From contig JAGTXX020000015.1 of NCBI GenBank assembly GCA_019044685.2, forward strand, positions 806,001 to 870,000: a DNA stretch of 64,000 bases. The letters run 5' to 3'. The DNA is from Nannochloris sp. 'desiccata' (Eukaryota; Chlorophyta; Trebouxiophyceae; Chlorellales; Chlorellaceae). Position numbers and translations under genes: made by a program. Below are positions 1-10,515 of this stretch, piece by piece. Under the pieces are notes generated by a model, which saw nothing but the letters and a program-made list of their open reading frames with translations, ran no database searches and was not told where the DNA came from. Position 1 is the first letter of the stretch. The number at the start of each line of letters is the position of its first letter.

Positions 1-3000
1 GTATTGCACCCGAACTTAACCACTGGAAATATGAAAATTTGGCAGAGAGGTGGTTGCTGGCTGAGCGGTGCCTTACCGTCGTTCGGCAAGCTCTTTTGGT
101 TGCGCCTTCTTTTAACAAAGACAGCAGCAATAACACGAGTGCAATTGTAGCTGCAGTTACGGCAGTGCTTCAATCTGACTCTGGTGCCACCGCCTGTGTT
201 CTTCCTCTACTCCCACCAGATGCAGCGGTACTAGAGACCCAGTCAAATTCAGCTGATTACCGTACTACATCACAAGTAGAAGCAGCTGAGAAATGCTGTA
301 TTGCCTGGTTGCGCTTGATTCCAGTACTATTACCACCTAATGTACATAATAACCATAATGGAATCAATAATGAGGGGACAGCATCGTTATTGGCTCCAGC
401 AGCGTTTCTCTGTGATCGCTCTGATGATGGCCGTCGCCCCCCTGCAGCCATTTTATTATCCTTTTTAGCCTACCCCTACTTTGCAGCACGCGAAAAGGCA
501 TTAGTCGTCCGTGCAATGCATTGTTTTGTCGTTGCTGCGTCTATTGTAGTTCCTGAGATGCCGCTGCTGCCGTTGCTGCCTGAGGAAGGTGCCAGAATGA
601 CACCCGCTTCCAAGGCGGCACTAGTCGATGCACTGGCACCGTCAATTGCTAGTTCTTGTGAGCCGTTATTTGAAGCGACGTGTGATGTTCTTGCTGCAGC
701 GGTGATGAAGCATCCTAGCTTAGTTGATGCATTGTTCTTTGATTCTGCTTTAGAAAATGGTAAAGGTGGAAAGGTAAGCAAGCCCCTGGCAGTATCGGTG
801 GTTGATTTTTTTTCCCTTCTTCCTTAACTCTTCTAACGGCTATATTTTCTATCCTTTTATTTATTTACAGGAAAACAGGGATGCAAATGAGGACAATAAA
901 GCCCTCCCATCCAGCAGTACAAACGAGAGCCCCACCAGTACTGCGTATAGCTGCCTTGATGCTCTGTGGTCTTTGCTTCAGAACTGGGAATCTCTTCTGA
1001 AGAGGGACAATTCTCCATTCGCTCTTGCGAAAGCAATGCAAGTTGTTGCTGCATTATGGCAATCTGGTGGCCCTGCATATAGAGCGATTTCTGTATTACA
1101 ACGCCAACCAGGTTTCTGGGCTGTTGTCACTGGAATTTTGGAACACACTGCTGCTGTTGGATCGGTACCAGGGCAAGATAGCAACAGGATTTCTTTGCTG
1201 GACAGTTTTCTAGACCAAAAAATTGGCGGTGATGCTCCATCTACAGCCGGAAGTGGTTTAGCTGCCGCTGAGAAGTGGGTAGGCATGAAAACTGAGTGCT
1301 GGAAAGTTGCAACGGAGATAGCAGCAATGCAGGTGCTTGCCGCTGAATGCTTTGTGTGGCAGAATAATAATAATAACAACGTTGCAACTGCCTCTGCTTT
1401 ATCTCACCACAAAATGCCATCTGAGCTCTACGAGTTTGTAGTCCAAGGGAAACTCCAAGCACTCGTTCCTCGCTTACTGAAACGGTACTGCCTTGTAGTG
1501 CCTAATATTACTGGACTGGAAAGTGACGCTGCTCGGCTTGCAACAGCAACTGCAGCGCAATTAATTGAAACATCAATCCATGATCAAGCATTATGGGCTA
1601 GTGTACAAGCAGGACCCTGTTTAATTTCAAAACTAGCATCGATTACCGAACTGGAGCTGCGCAATTGCAAAGAGCAAGCGCAGGTTGCGGCCGGTCTTTA
1701 TTCTATCTCCACAGCGGTGCTGGGTGAGGGTGGAGATCAAGCTGTCCAATCCCGTCCTGCTCTACGTGCTCTTGCGGACTGTATTCTAACTCAAGCTGAG
1801 ACTCCACAAAGATTGGCTCCCATTGCTCACTATGGCTCTAAATATATATACGATGCGAGCTTGCTTGGTCGCCGTGTTGGTGCTGCCCTGGCTCAGGAGA
1901 CTCCTTTGCTAAGCGATCTAAAGAATATCCTTGGTGCTGTGAGTATTGCATACTCTTTAGAAGATGTTCGTGCTGATGCAGCAACAGCGCTGGATGCTTT
2001 AGTGACTGTGGCTGACGCTGCAGCAGCAAAGCAGAATAAAAAGCCAACAGCAAAGGGGGGTAACGAGGAAACCAAAGCTGAAACAGTAGAAAATGTCGTT
2101 ACAGTGTTGTCACGAGTCATTGAATCCCTTCTTACAGCTACAAGAGCAACTCAAGCAACGACAAGATCAGCAGATTCTTTTTTGAGGTCTTTACACCTCG
2201 CCTCTGCTGCAGCTGCAGCTCAAATTGCATTAGTCATTCTCCGTTCTCAACGCTCTGAAGGCAGGTCGTCTTCAAATACGAGGACAACGAGCTCTCCTTT
2301 TGCTGCTGGTGCTACGCCTCTTGGAACAAGTGTACATCTTCTTCCTTCTGCTGCTGGTGCTGTTTCACCTGTGGTGGTAGAAAGCACGTTATCCATCGCT
2401 GCGAAATGGCTTGCAACTTCTGCATCGTTGGTGATGACACCCACGAGTTCTGGAAATGAAATGGGTGAAAGAGAGCTCATTGATTCGATTTCAAAATGCC
2501 TTCTTGCTGCAGCCCTGCACTCTGTCTCTTCTTCCTCTTCTTCTTCCTCCTCTTCCAGAGAGGGTCCAGCGCAGCACGCTGCTCAACGACTCTTACCTGC
2601 TCTACTCACCATCATTTCAGGCAATCTGAATATTAATAACAACAATAATAATAACAACAGCGATTATAAACATGCAGAGGCTGCTGCATCTCTCTCTGCT
2701 GCTCTACTCGATCGTCTCGTTCCTTCAGACGTCTGGCTACCTGAACTTCGTCACCATCTCCATTTTGGACGGGCTATAGAATCTGCCCTTGAAGGTATGA
2801 GTCGCGCTGCTTCTGCTTCTCCCAAGATTAAAAAAGGAGAGGTGAACACGCATGGGGCGATCCTTGAAGCTCTCCTCCTCCTTGCTCTTCAAGTGACCCA
2901 ATCCCCATCTGGAGCTATGGTACTCGTTGAACAAGGCGTCCCGCCGTTGTTATTATCTTTAGCTGCCTGGCTTCAAGCACCTCCCCCAGGTGGAAACTTG

Positions 3001-4092
3001 CTCGGCCTCGCTACATCCACACCAGATATCAATACAATGGCGACAACCCCAACTTTGATGTTTTCTGTCAACCCTACTATCGCTATGTCTACATCTCAAA
3101 TGGGCATTGACTATTCCAATGCATATTCTATCACAGATGGTTCCTTTTCAACTACATTACCTCATCGTTTATGGTGCGCTGTCCTGAGTCTGATGGGGTT
3201 GCTGACTGCTGCCGCTCCTGGTGCCCCTGCTGTGGTATCTACTGCGATTCAATTGGTAGTCGGTATGGATCCACGCATTCAGCTTGCTATAGAACCTCCA
3301 GAAGGGAATGCAAGGCAACCTGTAACTCTGGCTATGGCTCAAGAATCGAGATATACTTTATTTTTACTTTATGGAGTAGTTAAAATGGCACGTGGGCAAT
3401 ATAGAGTGGCTTTACCTCATGCTTTGCCTGCTTTGCGGAGAGCGTCTGCTTCATTGCTACGATTTGTAGCGACTATGGAGGCAAGTAATGGTAGTAACGG
3501 TGGTGGCAACGGTGATGAAACTGCTGTTTGTGTCGCTGTGACTGAAAATGAAAAGGCGTTGATCAAGTTACCAGCGCCAAGTACGGCACTGAGTGGTGGT
3601 TGGTTTGGAGCCGAAGCTTGCTGTACTACAAATCCTGGTGGTAGTACTACTGCTAGTGGAAGTATTAGTACCGCGCATGTACAGAGTGTAGAAGGCATGG
3701 GTCTATTAAATGACTTCACTTGGGAACTCGCCGAGCAATTGTACAGCTGTGCACAGTACGCTCTTGCTTTCCAGCTCGCGGTAGCTCCGGAAGTGAGCGA
3801 AGCTGAAGCTGAAAATCTAGGTCCTGAATGGCCAGATGCCACTACTCTTACCACATTATGTGAACGGTGTATTGAGATTATTGATCCTGCCTGTGCTGGG
3901 ACCGCAGCAGGACACCCAGCTGTCAGACGAATTTTAAAAACTATGATTTCCATCTTGAGAATGAGTTTACAATTGTTGAGTGTGATGGTGCCTCGAGGAG
4001 ACGCGGCTGCGAAGATGGTGCGAGGGTTGATGAGGGAATCAGAAGCTGCTGTGGAGAGAGCACAAGCTATCTTGGCGACGTATTCGCTTTAA
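1..4092 (+). CDS. NUP205: Nucleoporin Nup205/Nup192-like, 3' part (5' end outside window)
   Basis: Scaffold nucleoporin of the inner ring of the nuclear pore complex. The reading frame is open from base 3, so the gene begins left of the window. Exon 1 runs to 773; a 97-bp intron (774-870, GTAAGC...TTACAG, phase 0) joins it in frame to 871-4092. About 1,330 residues are visible, nearly all helical and rich in Ala and Leu, as expected for an alpha-solenoid. The first residues (HWKYENLAERWLLAERCL) resemble the W-x-Y...W...CL segment of Nup205/Nup192. The C-terminal part keeps the long helical character, broken by Ser and Asn runs (near 2527-2560, 1364-1380 and 2630-2660) that probably are loops. 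The assignment rests on remembered family features and length, not on a search; another helical-repeat scaffold protein is possible. Confidence 0.68.
774..870 (+). other. Intron in Nup205-like gene
   Basis: GTAAGC donor and TTATTTACAG acceptor, 97 bp, phase 0. Both flanking frames are open and join without a frameshift, whereas reading through meets a stop at about 825. Confidence 0.85.
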
Positions 4093-4688
4093 TTAATGAG
4101 GGAAAATATGTTTATACAATTGTGTTTATACAAAAATGTGTTTACAAGTTTTAGAATATATTGTTTCTCTATTTCCATTTTTGGTAATGCTATGATGAAA
4201 TGAATGAGTTATTGTTCTTCTCTGGTATTATAAATTTAATCAAGTTTAGAAAAAAACACAAAAAAGCAACTACGAAACGCAAAGAAAAAAAAAACGGAAA
4301 TGGGGCAAAGGAGGAGCGGAGTATGGGAGGAAAGCAAAAATCAGCGGAGCAAAAAAAATGGGCTTCAAAAAACGGCCCAGAAAAATAAAGAATTGAGCGA
4401 TATATCTCTAACTTTTACTTTCTTTAGCTACTGCCAGGTGTGTATCAAAAAAGCAGTAGATGTGAATAGCGAGTATAAGACACCTAGGCATGTACAGCAA
4501 AAGAGGGAGTACGAGATCAAGGAAAATGAAATTTGATAGCTGGAATTTATTTTATTATAGGTAGGATACTGTATGTATATATCTTCATAGAAGGTGGATG
4601 TGTGAAAGAACGAATATCATTGTTCTTTATATTTTTATTTTGTTGTCAAAGCGCCATCGTCCACCTTGAACGTCAGATTATTTAGAGT
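4093..4688. other. Convergent intergenic region Nup205 / LarB-like
   Basis: 596 bp between two gene 3' ends. It is AT-rich with a purine-rich stretch at about 4248-4390. Short open frames here (4200-4388, 4300-4536) are lysine-rich readings of that purine tract and have no coding character. I see no RNA gene or mobile element. Confidence 0.6.
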
Positions 4689-5832
4689 CTAAGACCCAGG
4701 GTTGTTCGCAGCTCTAATCTTGGCAGCATTCTTCATCAATCTCCACGCAGCCATAGCAGCACCAAACCCAGAATCAATATTCACCACTGTGACTCCAGGC
4801 GCAGAAGAATTCAAAGCAGCCAAGAGAGGAGCGACTCCCTGGAAGGCGGTGCCATACCCGGTTGAAGTTGGCAAAGCAATGACCGGGCATTCTACCATGC
4901 CTCCGACGACAGACGTGATACCTCCATCCATTCCAGTGACGCAAATAACCACATCTGCAGCACGCACAGCATCCAAATTCGCTACAATACGGTGCATTCC
5001 CATAACGCCACTCTCTGGTAATTTGAAAGAATAGCACCCTGTTGCTTGAAGCATTAATCTGCATTCTTCCACCACTCTAGGACTGGCCGTACCAGCAGAG
5101 ATGATTGCTACAGTACCAGGAAGTTTGCGTTGTTTTGTGGTAGGAGATTTGTATACCAAAGAGTGAGCAATTTCTGAGTAAATAGCATCAGGAAGGATGT
5201 CGACTACTTGAGCAGCAATGCTAGGACCGACACGGGTTGCCGCAGCCATGCCTTGCCTGGATGCAATGCGTTCCAAATTCGTTGCGATTTGTTGTGCAGT
5301 TTTACCTGCACCCCAGACGACTTCAGGAAAGTCTGCTTTCACTACAGAGTCGTCAGGTTGTTGGGCAGGAGGGATGGAGTTTAATTGGACTGCAGCATCG
5401 TCGGGAGATAGAGTACCGTTCGCAACGTCTTGGAGAAGCTCAACGAGAGCGTTTGCTGTAGTGGCATTCGTGCCATTTAAACCACCTGGAAGGGAGGAAT
5501 AGGGAGAAAAGATTAATTGAATTTGGTCGGTGGGACAACAAATGGCCACATGTGGAGATGGCTATATCCGCCAACGGAAAAATGCATCGATCCCTGGCTA
5601 GACAGTGCACATTGCAGTCTATTATAGTATACAAGACCCAAGCAAGCGGTATCACGAGCACAATTACAAGTATCTATGCTTGCCAGATTAAAACTTTGCC
5701 CTCTCTTCAAATTGTCTTACCCAATGCAGCAACGCCAGCAGGGCCTGTAGGCACCTGTCGGCGAGGAGTGGAGGTGCACCCAATACGCACATTCTGCTTC
5801 ATTGGCAGATTGAGACCTGAAGCTGACTGCAT
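4689..5832 (-). CDS. LarB-like / AIR-carboxylase-fold protein, probably organelle-targeted
   Basis: Related to LarB, which carboxylates and hydrolyses nicotinic acid adenine dinucleotide in nickel-pincer nucleotide synthesis; its fold is that of PurE. Exon 1 (5832-5721) encodes a basic Ser/Thr-rich leader starting MQSASGLNLPMKQ. A 235-bp intron (5720-5486, GTAAGA...TTCCAG, phase 1) leads to exon 2 (5485-4689). The total is 302 codons; bacterial LarB is about 250 residues, so the excess is mainly the leader. Visible family motifs are VAIISAGTASPRVVEE, GVMGMHRIVANLD, VTGMDGGITSVVGGMVECPV, LPTSTGYGTAFQG and VVNIDSGFGAA. The motif usually read as LNSCAPGV in LarB is LNSSAPGV here, so the expected catalytic Cys is Ser. 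Whether it makes a nickel cofactor is therefore open. The start is inferred from the first ATG giving a presequence-like leader. Confidence 0.75.
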
Positions 5833-6284
5833 TGTGACGATAAACAGAAACTTCTCTTTAGGAAATCACAACTTCCAGGTCAATATTCTATATGCAGGCT
5901 ATGCCTCTATGCTCCAGCGGCGTTCTTAAGTTTGACACGATATACTATTGTGCTCTATGAATGTGAATACACCGTGCTCAAATAGCTCTTGAGGTCAGCA
6001 TCCCTCAATTTTCTGCTGACCTGCAGAATAAAGAAAGGACGAAACAAGTGCAAGTGGTTGAGCCAAAAAGTCTCGCTTCTAGAAGCTGATTTTAAAATAT
6101 AATAATCTCAACATCTTGAGCACTCCATTTTCATAGCGCGCCGCCGCAATTAATAAGCTCCCTTGAGTTAATTTTGACATTCATTAAATATCTTTCAAAT
6201 AGTTTTTTGCTCGTCTCAATTTCTATATCCACTTAACCGCCTGCCTCGCAGCTTCTGCAAATATTTTAATAGTCATCTTTAAAA
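5833..6284. other. Divergent promoter region LarB-like / ABCF
   Basis: 452 bp between two gene 5' ends, so it should hold both promoters and 5' leaders. I see no clear TATA element or repeat. The A-rich context AAAA immediately before the ABCF ATG at 6285 is a favourable start context. Confidence 0.5.
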
Positions 6285-8639
6285 ATGGCAGGCGACAAGG
6301 AAGACAAGAAAAAGAAGAGCAAGACCGCCGATGGCGACAAATTGAAGAAGGAGAAATCTGCAGATAAGGAAAAAAAAAGCGATAAGAAGGAGAAATCAAA
6401 ATCCGAAAAGACCGAAAAAAGGGACAGCAAGGACAAGAAGAGCAGTAGCACTGGCGACAAGCTCATTGATCGCAAAATTGGAGCAGACAAAAAAGGCCAG
6501 AATGGTGCTGTTGCCCCGCCCAAACCTGCTCCCAAACCCAAGGCTCGTGGCCCCCCTCCTCCCAAGCCTTCTGCCAGCGATAACTACCTTGGTGACATTG
6601 ATTTACCCCCCAGTGAGTCTGAAAGTGATGAGGAAATTGAGCGGAGACAGGTTGATGACTCTGAAAAGATTTTTATGGCAAGGACGTCTGGCAAAGAAGC
6701 CAAAAAACTGGCAGACAAGGAACGTAAAATCATGGAGAAAGCCGCCGCTGCTAAAGCCGCTGCTCTTCAGGATGATGACAATGTCTTTGACGTCTCCTTT
6801 GAGAAGCAGGGTGATGGTGAATCGACCCTTTCTGCCACTGACATCAAGGTCCACAATATGACTATCCGTGCCAAAGGTAAAATTTTATTAGAAAACACTA
6901 CTTTAACCATCGCCGCAGGACGTCGGTACGGTCTAGTAGGTCCTAATGGTAAAGGAAAATCTACTTTATTACGTATGATTGCTCGTAGACAGATCCCTGT
7001 GCCCGAGAATTTGGATGTTTTACTTGTAGAACAAGAAGTAGTAGGCACAGAGGCGTCTGCTCTAGAATCTGTAGTAGCTGCTGATGTAGAATTAATGGCA
7101 TTAAGGGAAGAAGAAACTGAAATTAATGAGAAATTAGGTGCTCTGGACCTTGCTAATAATGGTACTAGCGATAAGCCTGCTGCTGGTGGTACTGGTACCG
7201 GTACTGCCGATGAAGGTGATCTTGCCGGGCGTCTGACTGAAATCTACGAAAAAATGGCTGAAATTGGCGGCGCTTCAGCTGAAGCGCGTGCCTCTAAAAT
7301 TCTCCACGGTCTGGGATTCAGTAAAGAAATGCAAGCTCGTTCTACAAACTTATTTTCTGGTGGTTGGCGTATGCGTATCTCTTTAGCGAGAGCACTGTAC
7401 ATTCAACCTACTGTACTTTTATTGGATGAGCCGACAAATCATTTAGATTTGCGAGCTGTGCTGTGGTTGGAAGAATATTTGACTCGATGGAAGAAAACGC
7501 TGATTGTAGTTTCGCACGATCGTGACTTCTTAAATTCAATCACAACAGACATTATTCATCTTCATGATGAGAGGTTGCATTATTATAGAGGAAATTTCGC
7601 TCAGTTTGAGGAGATGTATGAACAACGTCGTCGTGAAGTGAATAAAGAATTTGAAAAATACCAAAAGCAAATGAAGGCTGCTAGGAAAAGTGGTTCCAAA
7701 GCCAATGCCGACAAGGTTGATAAAGCGGCCAAACACAAGGCCAAAACTAAAGATAAACGCGGCGGTGGTGGTGTCGGTGCTGACAAATATAACAACGCAG
7801 ATGGTCCTTCTGGAGGTGGTCCTCGTCAATGGGCGGATTATACGGTCACATTCGAGTTCCCTGAACCAACAGAACTGCCTCCGCCATTACTTCAGCTTAT
7901 CGACGCAGACTTCAAATACCCAAATAGAGACGACTTTGGCCTTAAAAATCTAAATATTGGTGTAGATATGGGCAGCCGTATTGCGATTGTAGGACCTAAT
8001 GGTGCAGGTAAAACTACGCTTATGAATTTACTTGCAGGTGATTTAGAACCGACCAATGGAGAACAGAGAAAGAGTCACAAATTACGCGTTGGTAGGTACA
8101 ATCAGCATTTTGTGGATGCGTTATCGTTTGATACCTCCCCTGTAGAGTATTTGATGAATAAGTTCCCTACTGAAGGGTTAAAACCTGAAGATATGCGTGC
8201 AAAATTGGGTAAATTTGGATTATCTGGGCATCATCACTTGCAACCAATTTGCAAATTGTCAGGAGGACAAAAAGCACGTGTGGTGTTTGCTGCGATTGCG
8301 TTGTCTAATGCGCATATTTTGTTATTAGATGAGCCTACAAATCATTTGGATATGCAGTCTATTGATGCGTTAGCTGATGCGTTGGAAGTATACGAGGGTG
8401 GTGTTATTATTATCAGTCACGATTCGAGACTGCTGTCTCGAGTGTGTGATGACGCTGAGCGTGCTGAGGTATGGATTGTAGAAGATGGCCAAGTGCAGCA
8501 TTATGATGGTGATTTTGAAGATTATAAGGATGAGCTTATTAAAGAAATTGCTGCTGAGTTGGATGCAGATGAAAGAGAAGCAGCAACGGCTGCGGCGGCA
8601 ATCGCCGGGAAGAGCGGTAAACAGAGCAGTGGGCTGTAA
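6285..8639 (+). CDS. ABCF4: ABCF-family ATPase (GCN20/ABC50 type, plant ABCF4-like)
   Basis: Soluble twin-ABC ATPase without membrane segments; the family acts on ribosomes and eIF2 signalling. One exon, 784 residues. Residues 1-165 are a Lys/Glu/Ser-rich charged arm with a Pro-rich patch, as in ABC50 and plant ABCF4. ABC domain 1 starts near residue 189: Walker A GPNGKGKST (about 218), signature LFSGGWRMRISLARAL, Walker B LLLDEPTNHLD. A basic linker follows (about 440-510, Lys-rich, probably coiled coil). ABC domain 2 starts near 537: Walker A GPNGAGKTT, signature KLSGGQKARVVFAA, Walker B LLLDEPTNHLD, switch His in ISHD. All catalytic motifs are intact. An insert rich in Gly/Thr lies inside domain 1 (about 290-310). 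A TGTAA element, the usual chlorophyte polyadenylation signal, lies about 50 bp after the stop. Confidence 0.92.
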   Translation: MAGDKEDKKKKSKTADGDKLKKEKSADKEKKSDKKEKSKSEKTEKRDSKDKKSSSTGDKLIDRKIGADKKGQNGAVAPPKPAPKPKARGPPPPKPSASDNYLGDIDLPPSESESDEEIERRQVDDSEKIFMARTSGKEAKKLADKERKIMEKAAAAKAAALQDDDNVFDVSFEKQGDGESTLSATDIKVHNMTIRAKGKILLENTTLTIAAGRRYGLVGPNGKGKSTLLRMIARRQIPVPENLDVLLVEQEVVGTEASALESVVAADVELMALREEETEINEKLGALDLANNGTSDKPAAGGTGTGTADEGDLAGRLTEIYEKMAEIGGASAEARASKILHGLGFSKEMQARSTNLFSGGWRMRISLARALYIQPTVLLLDEPTNHLDLRAVLWLEEYLTRWKKTLIVVSHDRDFLNSITTDIIHLHDERLHYYRGNFAQFEEMYEQRRREVNKEFEKYQKQMKAARKSGSKANADKVDKAAKHKAKTKDKRGGGGVGADKYNNADGPSGGGPRQWADYTVTFEFPEPTELPPPLLQLIDADFKYPNRDDFGLKNLNIGVDMGSRIAIVGPNGAGKTTLMNLLAGDLEPTNGEQRKSHKLRVGRYNQHFVDALSFDTSPVEYLMNKFPTEGLKPEDMRAKLGKFGLSGHHHLQPICKLSGGQKARVVFAAIALSNAHILLLDEPTNHLDMQSIDALADALEVYEGGVIIISHDSRLLSRVCDDAERAEVWIVEDGQVQHYDGDFEDYKDELIKEIAAELDADEREAATAAAAIAGKSGKQSSGL

Positions 8640-8975
8640 AATGTTTTTCTTTGTTTTTTTCGCTTTTTGTTCTGAATTTCATTGTGCATTGTAACTAAGC
8701 TGTCGATATAGCTTATTCACTTCTACTTCCCTCGTATACAAGACCCTTAAACCTAAACCCCCTGAAATTTGATGATCATCAGTCCCCCATCCGATGATCG
8801 GGAATTTGATCGGGAATTTATTCTATTCAAAACGCGGTGGGAAGATTTCTAAAGCAAAAACGTCAATTCAGGCATATTTATACCAGTTTCCAAGGTCTTT
8901 ACCTCCTGGAACACTTCTAAATTCTTGCAAGCACACGTATAGGTGCTTTGTAGCGACAAAGGAGACAATTTTGAA
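8640..8975. other. Intergenic region ABCF / first DUF3455-like gene
   Basis: 336 bp holding the ABCF 3' end and the promoter of the next gene. It carries a 12-bp palindrome and a perfect 12-bp tandem repeat, listed separately. Nothing else stands out. Confidence 0.5.
8770..8819. repeat. 12-bp palindrome plus adjacent 12-bp tandem duplication
   Basis: TGATGATCATCA (8770-8781) is a perfect palindrome. Fourteen bases later GATCGGGAATTT occurs twice without a gap (8796-8807 and 8808-8819). They lie about 155-205 bp before the ATG of the secreted DUF3455-like gene, a plausible place for promoter elements; function unknown. Confidence 0.7.
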
Positions 8976-10057
8976 ATGAAAACCTTCATCATTTTGTTGG
9001 TGAGCCTCTTGGCAGGCGTTGCAAGCGCTGCTTCCTCCCGCACCGTAAGTCCAGTAATTCCAGCAGTGCATTACGATGAATCTGTATGAAAAATTTATCA
9101 AAAAGCAGCGCTATCGCCCGATGGATCTTGCCTGCCCCCGAATTGATAAAACCTCCAACTACAAACGCTGAATAAATACTCAACTTTTGTCTTCGCTGTT
9201 TCAAATCTATACAGCTTCTCGCTGCTTGCGGCGCCCCCGATCCCAAAATTATCGCCCCTCCTGTTAACGCCCTTCTCTACGTCAGTGGTAGCACTGTAGG
9301 CGTCGCAAAATACGAGTGCGGCCCAGATGGCAAGCCCAAACCAACCCCTATCTCTGTAGATGGAAACTTTGTCAACCCTGAAGGTTGGGTAGGGACTGTA
9401 TTTAGAAACAAAGACGGGTTCTTACAATTTGACCTCGGGCTCTACCAAAACCAAACTAAGAGTTTTGTCAACTCTACCGTCGTCCTTGATAACAAAGATG
9501 TTGTCTTCCAGCCTACACCCAAGTCTCTTCCTTTTGGTCGCTGGGCTGTCTTGTCAAATGACGGCGAAGGGCCTCCTCGTGGTCTTGTTGACATGGCCTA
9601 TGTTACTCGCATCGATACAGAGGGCGGCGATCCTGGTACTAAGAATTGCAAGCCCGGTGAAACTGTTTCGTCAGATTATAAGGCCACGTATAATATGTAT
9701 ACCTGCGAGGAAGCGTATTTACCTCCCATCCCAGCTCCTGGTGCTGCTCCCGTCCCTGTCGTTCTCGCCCCTGTCTCTGCTGCCGCTCCCATTGCTCCAA
9801 TTGTCCCCATTGTACCCGTTGTCATTCCTACTGTGCCTGCACCTGCCCCTGTTGTTGCTGCTGCCCCTGTGCCTGCGCCTGCCCCTGTTGTTGCTGCTGC
9901 TCCTGTGCCTGCACCTGCTCCTTTGCCTCAAGTGACTCCTGTGGCAGTTGTTCCAGCTGCTGGCCCTGTTAGTGGTGCTGTTGCCTCAACAACTTCTGGA
10001 AAGGTGATGGCTGCCATGTCCCTTTTCTTGAGTGCTGCCTTTATGCTCGCTAGATGA
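8976..10057 (+). CDS. Secreted DUF3455-like protein with Pro/Ala/Val stalk and hydrophobic tail (paralogue 1)
   Basis: Exon 1 (8976-9044) encodes a signal peptide, MKTFIILLVSLLAGVASA. A 170-bp intron (9045-9214, phase 0) leads to exon 2 (9215-10057); total 303 residues. Residues about 24-170 resemble DUF3455, a family of extracytoplasmic proteins of unknown role: a YxCGPDGKP-type segment near the start, GRWAVLSNDGEG in the middle, and an ending AYVTRIDTEGG...C...SSDYKATYNMYTC with two Cys that probably pair. A low-complexity stalk of Pro, Ala and Val follows (about 175-275), with tandem units of PAPAPVVAAAPV. The last about 20 residues are hydrophobic after a small-residue stretch (STTSG), as in a GPI signal. 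I infer a cell-surface or wall protein. Its neighbour at 10516 is a paralogue with the same intron position. Confidence 0.68.
9045..9214 (+). other. Phase-0 intron after signal peptide, DUF3455-like gene 1
   Basis: GTAAGT donor, CTATACAG acceptor, 170 bp. The same position and phase is used in the downstream paralogue (10591-10744), and both second exons begin with codons for Leu-Leu-Ala. Confidence 0.8.
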
Positions 10058-10515
10058 ATTGACTAAATTTGACCAAATAATTCTACCCATCCAAAACCGT
10101 CTAAAGCCCATTTTACTACTTCGTGATCTTGTATTGCACGCTGTCTTTTTCTTTTTCTTGCACGTTTGGGATTCATTGGCCGTCAATCATTGCCCAGCGC
10201 ATTGAATAGGTTTTCAAGACGATGCCATCGTCCCGCGCATTCTCTTCCTATGCACTTTGACGATCACTATCTTTTCTTTTAAAACACATGTCTTTCCTTG
10301 TAAATCGCGAGTTTTGATGACGAAATCAAAAAGAAGCTTTCTTCTTTCAATTTTCTTCTTTTTGATCAAATTGAAAGATGGCAACGCGTACATGATTCCG
10401 GCATTCCAGCCACCTCTCTACAGACTATTTTGTAAAACAACACTTTTAGAGTAGATTTAAAAGGGCTTGGCATCCCTTAGCCAGATTTATATAGCTAATA
10501 GTCAGAATCTAGATA
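10058..10515. other. Intergenic region between the two DUF3455-like genes
   Basis: 458 bp, AT-rich, with a run of mixed Ts and Cs around 10142-10160 and a near-inverted AAAGAAG/CTTCTTT arrangement at 10330-10372. No gene is apparent; it should hold the 3' end of one gene and the promoter of the next. Confidence 0.45.

Noticed and set aside
4200..4536. Two Lys-rich open frames between Nup205 and LarB-like
   Set aside because: Purine-rich 3' flanking DNA; no start context, splice signals or recognisable features.
9719..9931. Arg-rich minus-strand open frame
   Set aside because: Antisense of the Pro/Ala/Val stalk of the DUF3455-like protein.
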